Assembly: GCA_019683665.1 (NCBI GenBank)
Contig: JADGIB010000042.1
Location: 1-16,912 of the forward strand
Reading direction: 5' to 3'
Source of the DNA: Solirubrobacteraceae bacterium
GTDB taxonomy: Bacteria > Actinomycetota > Thermoleophilia > Solirubrobacterales > Solirubrobacteraceae
Length of the DNA: 16,912 nucleotides
The notes below the pieces were generated by a model. The model was not told the origin of the DNA and did not search any database. It saw only the letters and a list, made by a program, of their open reading frames with translations. The position numbers were made by a program, and so were the translations under genes. Of this stretch, positions 13,615 to 16,912 are shown piece after piece. Numbering within the stretch: the first letter of the stretch is position 1; every line of letters begins with the position of its first letter.

Positions 13615-13640
13615 GTCGCGCGGCTCGACGGCCGCGCGAC
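13615..13640. terminator. Bidirectional hairpin terminator between osmC and the NlpC/P60 gene
   Basis: GTCGCGCGGC (13615-13624) and GCCGCGCGAC (13631-13640) form a perfect 10-bp stem with a 6-nt TCGACG loop between two convergent genes. A third copy, GTCGCGCGGC at 13580-13589, could pair with the same right arm as an alternative. No U-run is present on either side. Confidence 0.65.
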
Positions 13641-13653
13641 GCGGCGCGGCGGC

Positions 13654-14862
13654 TCAGAGCCCCGGCGGGTGGCGGGCGACGAACCCGGCGCTGCTGCGCG
13701 GCGCGCGCGTCCAGCGGGTGCCGCCCGACGACAGCGCGCTCGTGTCGAAGCGCCAGTCGCCGACGACCATGTACGCGTGGCCGGCGTTCGCGTAGACCGT
13801 GATCCACCTGCCCGGCCCCGGCTCGCCCCAGCTCATGAAGCCGGTCGAGTTCAGCGGCGACGAGACGAGACCGGCGGCGGCGAGCGCGTAGCTGATCGAG
13901 CCCGAGCAGTCGTAGGCGCTGGCCTGGAACGACGCGTGCCCGCCGCCGTAGGAGTACGGCAGGCCCGCGATCGCGTTGCCGGCCGCCATCACGAGGCGCA
14001 CCGCCTCGGGCGCGCCCGGGGGCGGCTGGGCGACGCCGCCGGCGTCGAGGCCGATCGACGCGTTCGGGTCGGGCGCGACGCCCGCCTCCCGCGCGGCCCG
14101 GGCGGCGGCCCGGGCGGCGGCGCGGGCCTGGGCGCGCTGCTCGCGGCGCAGCGCCGACAGCTCGCCGCGGACCTGCTGCAGCTCGGCCTGGCGGTCGGCG
14201 CGGCCGGCGAGCAGCCGCTCGCGGTGGCGCAGGATCGCCGTCTGCACGGCCGCGGCCTCGTCGCGGGCCGCGGCGGCCGCGGCGACGAGCCGCCGGTTGC
14301 GCGTCTGCAGCCGGCTCAGGCGCCGCGCCTGCTCGAGCACCTCGGCCTTCGTGTCCTTCGTCGCGGCGAGCACGCGCGCCTGCTGGCGGCCGACGCGCTT
14401 GAGGAACTCGACCCGCTCGAGCAGGTCGGAGAAGCCCTGCGACGCGAGCATGACCGTCACGAGGTCCGGCGTGCCGTTCACGTAGCCGGCGCGCAGGTTC
14501 TGGGCCAGCGCGGCGGCGGCGCGCCGGTAGCGGTTCTCGAGGCGCTCGAGCCGGTCGCGGGCGGCGACGAGCTCGCGCTGGACCTCCTCCAGCTCGCCGC
14601 GGCGGGCCTCCAGGCGGGCCTGCACCTCGGCCAGCCGCGCCTGGGCCTGCGCGAGGCCGTTCTCGGCCGCCTCGATCCGCCGCGTCTCGCGGGCGATCGC
14701 GGCCTGGAGGCGGTCCTCCTGCGCCTCGCGCGCCTGGATGCGCTGCTGGAGGTCGCCGCGGGCCGGGCTCCACGTCCCCAGCAGGGCGAGCGCGGCGACG
14801 GCGAGCGCGGCGAGAAGCGGCCGGGCCAGGCGGCGGCGGTGCGGTGGTGAGACGGCGTCCAC
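13654..14862 (-). CDS. Secreted coiled-coil NlpC/P60 (C40) peptidoglycan peptidase
   Basis: The protein has 402 residues. A basic N-terminus and hydrophobic stretch (about 13-30, ending near SPARG) form a signal peptide or anchor. Residues of about 37-265 are long heptad-like coiled coils rich in Arg, Glu, Gln and Ala. After an Ala/Arg run and a Pro/Gly linker comes the C40 domain (about 288-402) with Cys319 in SAYDCSGSISYAL and His362 in NAGHAYMVVGDWRFD, the expected catalytic pair. Such proteins cleave peptide stems of the cell wall, and coiled-coil versions (RipC/CwlO type) are often activated by FtsEX at division or elongation. That link is inference here. Translation starts at GTG (14862); TAGCGT at 14878-14873 is a plausible -10 box giving a very short leader. 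Confidence 0.9.
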   Translation of the reverse strand: MDAVSPPHRRRLARPLLAALAVAALALLGTWSPARGDLQQRIQAREAQEDRLQAAIARETRRIEAAENGLAQAQARLAEVQARLEARRGELEEVQRELVAARDRLERLENRYRRAAAALAQNLRAGYVNGTPDLVTVMLASQGFSDLLERVEFLKRVGRQQARVLAATKDTKAEVLEQARRLSRLQTRNRRLVAAAAAARDEAAAVQTAILRHRERLLAGRADRQAELQQVRGELSALRREQRAQARAAARAAARAAREAGVAPDPNASIGLDAGGVAQPPPGAPEAVRLVMAAGNAIAGLPYSYGGGHASFQASAYDCSGSISYALAAAGLVSSPLNSTGFMSWGEPGPGRWITVYANAGHAYMVVGDWRFDTSALSSGGTRWTRAPRSSAGFVARHPPGL

Positions 14863-14872
14863 GCGGCGGGCG

Positions 14873-14878
14873 ACGCTA
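14873..14878 (-). promoter_or_regulatory. Predicted -10 element of the NlpC/P60 gene
   Basis: Minus-strand TAGCGT matches the TANNNT pattern and ends 10 nt before the GTG at 14862, giving a leader of only a few bases. The gap to the ATPase gene is 78 bp, so an independent promoter is plausible. Confidence 0.35.
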
Positions 14879-14940
14879 GCAGCGACCGTCGCCGCGCGAG
14901 CCTCGATTCCGGCCGCTGCACGCGAACTTGCAGGATCTCG

Positions 14941-16848
14941 TCAGCCGCGCAGCGCCCGCAGCGCGTTGAGGATGACCGCCAGGTCGATCGCCTCCTGCAA
15001 CAGCGCGCCCGCGACCGGCGGCAGGTACCCGGCGGCGGCGACGAGCATCGCGGCGAGGCTCAGGCCCATCCCGGCGAGCACGCTCTCGCGGGCGATGCGC
15101 AGCGCGCGCCGGCCGGCGTGGATCGCGTCGGCGACCCGGTCGATGCGGTCGACGGTCACGACCGCGTCGGCGGTCTGCGACGACACGGTCGCGCCCGCGG
15201 CGCCCATCGCGATCCCGACGTCGGCGATCGCCAGCGCGGGCGCGTCGTTGACGCCGTCGCCGACCATGACGACCGGCGACAGCCCGCGGTCGGCGCGCAG
15301 CCGCCGGACGATCTCGAGCTTGCCCTCGGGCGTCAGCTCCGCGTAGACGCGGTCGACGCCGAGCTCGCGCCCGACCCGCTCGGCCACCGAGCGGCGGTCG
15401 CCGGTGACCATCGCGACGTGGCGGATGCCCTCCGCGCGCAGCCGCGCGACGATCGGCGCCGCGTCGGGGCGCACCTCGTCGGCCATGACGATGACGCCGG
15501 CGAGGTGGCCGTCGACGGCGACGAGGACGTGCGCCTCCCCGGAGCCGCGCGTGCCGAGCCGGCGGGCCGCCTCGATCTCGGCCGGGTCGACGCCCGTGCC
15601 CGTGAGGAACGCGCGGCTGCCGATCGCGACCCGGCGCCCGTCGACGGTGCCGGCGATGCCCTGGCCCGGGTCCTCGCGGGTGTCGGTCGCGGGGGCGAGC
15701 GCCAGCCCCGCGTCCCGGGCGGCGGCCACGAGCGCGGCGGCGAGGACGTGGGCCGACAGGCGGTCGACCGACGCGGCCAGCCGCAGGACCTCGGAGGGCG
15801 GGACGTCGCCGGGGCCGGCGAGGCGGATCTCGCGGATCTCCGGCGTGCCGACCGTCAGCGTCCCGGTCTTGTCGAACAGGACGGTGCGGGCCTTCCCGAG
15901 CGCCTCGATCGCCCCGGCGCCCTTGACGACGACGCCGGCGCGGGCGGCGCGCGACAGGCCGGAGACGAGCGCGATCGGGACGGCGAGGATCAGCGGGCAC
16001 GGCGTCGCGACGACGACGACCGCCAGGGCGCGGACCGGGTCGCCGCTGGCCGCCCACGCGATCCCGGCGATCGCGAGCGTCAGCGGCAGGAAGATCCCGG
16101 CGTAGCGGTCGGCCATCCGCATGAACGGCGCCCGCTCGGTCTCGGCCTGGCGCACGAGCCGCACGAGCGCCGCGTACGCGCTCTCGGACGCGGGCCGGTC
16201 GGCGCGCACGTCGAACGGGGCGCCCGCGTTCGCGCTGCCGCTCAGCACCGGCATCCCGGCGGTCAGCGTCACCGGGAGCGGCTCGCCGGTGAGCGCGCTC
16301 GTGTCGACGACCGCCTCGCCGCCCTGGACCGTCCCGTCGACCGGGACGATCTCGCCGGTGCGCACGAGCACGACGTCGCCGGTGCGGACCGCCTCCACCG
16401 GCACCTCCTCCAGGCGCCCGTCGCGGCGGACCTGGGCGTGGCGCGGCGCGCGCTCCAGCAGCGCGGTCAGCTCGCGGCGGGCGCGGCGCGACGCGGCCGC
16501 CTCGAGGGCCGCGCCGCCGCTGAACATGAGGCCGATGACCGCGCCGGCGAGCTCCTCGCCCAGGGCGAGCGACCCGACCATCGCGACGAGCGCGATCGTG
16601 TCGACCCCGAGCGTGTGCTCGACGACGACCGAGCGGCCCACCTCGTAGGCGAGCTCGACGGCGAGCAGCGCGACCGCCGCCCGCCACACGACGCGCCCGG
16701 CGTCGGCCTCGCCGACGAGGTGCAGGAGGCCGCCCACGGCGATCGCCGCCACGGCGACGGCGGCCAGCGCGGTCGAGCGCCACTCGCGCAGGCGGGCGAG
16801 CAGGCTCGGCCCGCGGTCGGCGCGGGCGGGGGCGGAGGCGGCGGCCAT
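14941..16848 (-). CDS. Heavy-metal translocating P1B-type ATPase
   Basis: This 635-residue membrane pump should export a transition-metal ion using ATP. It has the actuator loop motif SALTGEPLP, the phosphorylated aspartate Asp326 in FDKTGTLT and the hinge GDGVNDAPA near residue 530. The transmembrane metal site reads TPCPL (282-286) rather than the CPC of copper or SPC of cobalt pumps. The usual nucleotide-domain HP motif (SEHPL) is replaced by SAHVL (His367-Val368). Membrane segment 8 reads QEAIDLAVILNALRAL. There is no N-terminal metal-binding domain. TPCPL plus HVL is a recurring variant subgroup whose metal I cannot assign. ATG 16848 is chosen because GAGG lies 8 nt upstream; a GTG at 16866 would add six residues. 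Confidence 0.93.
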   Translation of the reverse strand: MAAASAPARADRGPSLLARLREWRSTALAAVAVAAIAVGGLLHLVGEADAGRVVWRAAVALLAVELAYEVGRSVVVEHTLGVDTIALVAMVGSLALGEELAGAVIGLMFSGGAALEAAASRRARRELTALLERAPRHAQVRRDGRLEEVPVEAVRTGDVVLVRTGEIVPVDGTVQGGEAVVDTSALTGEPLPVTLTAGMPVLSGSANAGAPFDVRADRPASESAYAALVRLVRQAETERAPFMRMADRYAGIFLPLTLAIAGIAWAASGDPVRALAVVVVATPCPLILAVPIALVSGLSRAARAGVVVKGAGAIEALGKARTVLFDKTGTLTVGTPEIREIRLAGPGDVPPSEVLRLAASVDRLSAHVLAAALVAAARDAGLALAPATDTREDPGQGIAGTVDGRRVAIGSRAFLTGTGVDPAEIEAARRLGTRGSGEAHVLVAVDGHLAGVIVMADEVRPDAAPIVARLRAEGIRHVAMVTGDRRSVAERVGRELGVDRVYAELTPEGKLEIVRRLRADRGLSPVVMVGDGVNDAPALAIADVGIAMGAAGATVSSQTADAVVTVDRIDRVADAIHAGRRALRIARESVLAGMGLSLAAMLVAAAGYLPPVAGALLQEAIDLAVILNALRALRG

Positions 16849-16856
16849 GCCCGCAT

Positions 16857-16860
16857 CCTC
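16857..16860 (-). promoter_or_regulatory. Ribosome binding site of the P1B ATPase gene
   Basis: Minus-strand GAGG lies 8 nt before the ATG at 16848, supporting this start over the upstream in-frame GTG at 16866. The remaining bases to the window end show nothing further that I can recognise. Confidence 0.5.
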
Positions 16861-16912
16861 GCGCACCGGCGGCGGGCGGGCATCCGCAGCCGGCCGCGAC
16901 CCACCCCCGCCC

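Overview
The window is a very GC-rich bacterial chromosome segment with almost exclusively G/C third codon positions. Several genes have a TANNNT -10 hexamer so close to the start codon that the mRNA is probably leaderless. This fits a high-GC actinobacterium. The mix of genes (class II ribonucleotide reductase with a C-terminal zinc ribbon, choice-of-anchor-type secreted protein, MalT-like LuxR regulator, coiled-coil NlpC/P60 protein) suggests Thermoleophilia/Solirubrobacterales, but that placement is an inference from gene style, not from a marker gene.

Left part (1-4620): the tail of a membrane protein; a TetR regulator divergent from a small integral membrane protein, with a 7+2+7 bp palindrome overlapping both predicted -10 boxes; then nrdJ, the adenosylcobalamin-dependent ribonucleotide reductase, behind a hairpin-rich leader of about 200 nt. 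A dense block of hairpins and 19-bp tandem repeats follows nrdJ (4631-4762) and precedes an NADPH:quinone reductase-like MDR gene.

Middle part (5971-11126): on the minus strand, a Xre/MbcA-type antitoxin and RES-domain toxin pair, then a RibD-C/dihydrofolate-reductase-like protein. Next comes a stretch of broken genes: a 5' fragment of ytoQ that runs into the antisense of a secreted protein gene; a MalT-type LuxR regulator with a 1-nt frameshift and a missing Walker B region; and a SnoaL/SgcJ-like gene lacking its N-terminal half. The secreted protein gene and the luxR gene diverge from an intergenic region with two matching palindromes (TCACC-NN-GGTGA) spaced 41 bp apart.

Right part (11186-16848): a membrane histidine kinase with two tandem GAF domains and no visible response regulator partner; an OsmC-type peroxiredoxin; a strong hairpin between convergent genes; a secreted coiled-coil NlpC/P60 peptidase; and a P1B-type heavy-metal ATPase with no N-terminal metal-binding domain, a TPCPL membrane motif and HV in place of the usual HP motif.

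No tRNA, rRNA, CRISPR array or intact insertion sequence was seen. The best candidates for something undescribed are the nrdJ leader, the hairpin/repeat block after nrdJ, the paired palindromes at 8632-8687, and the cluster of truncated genes between 7.5 and 11.1 kb.
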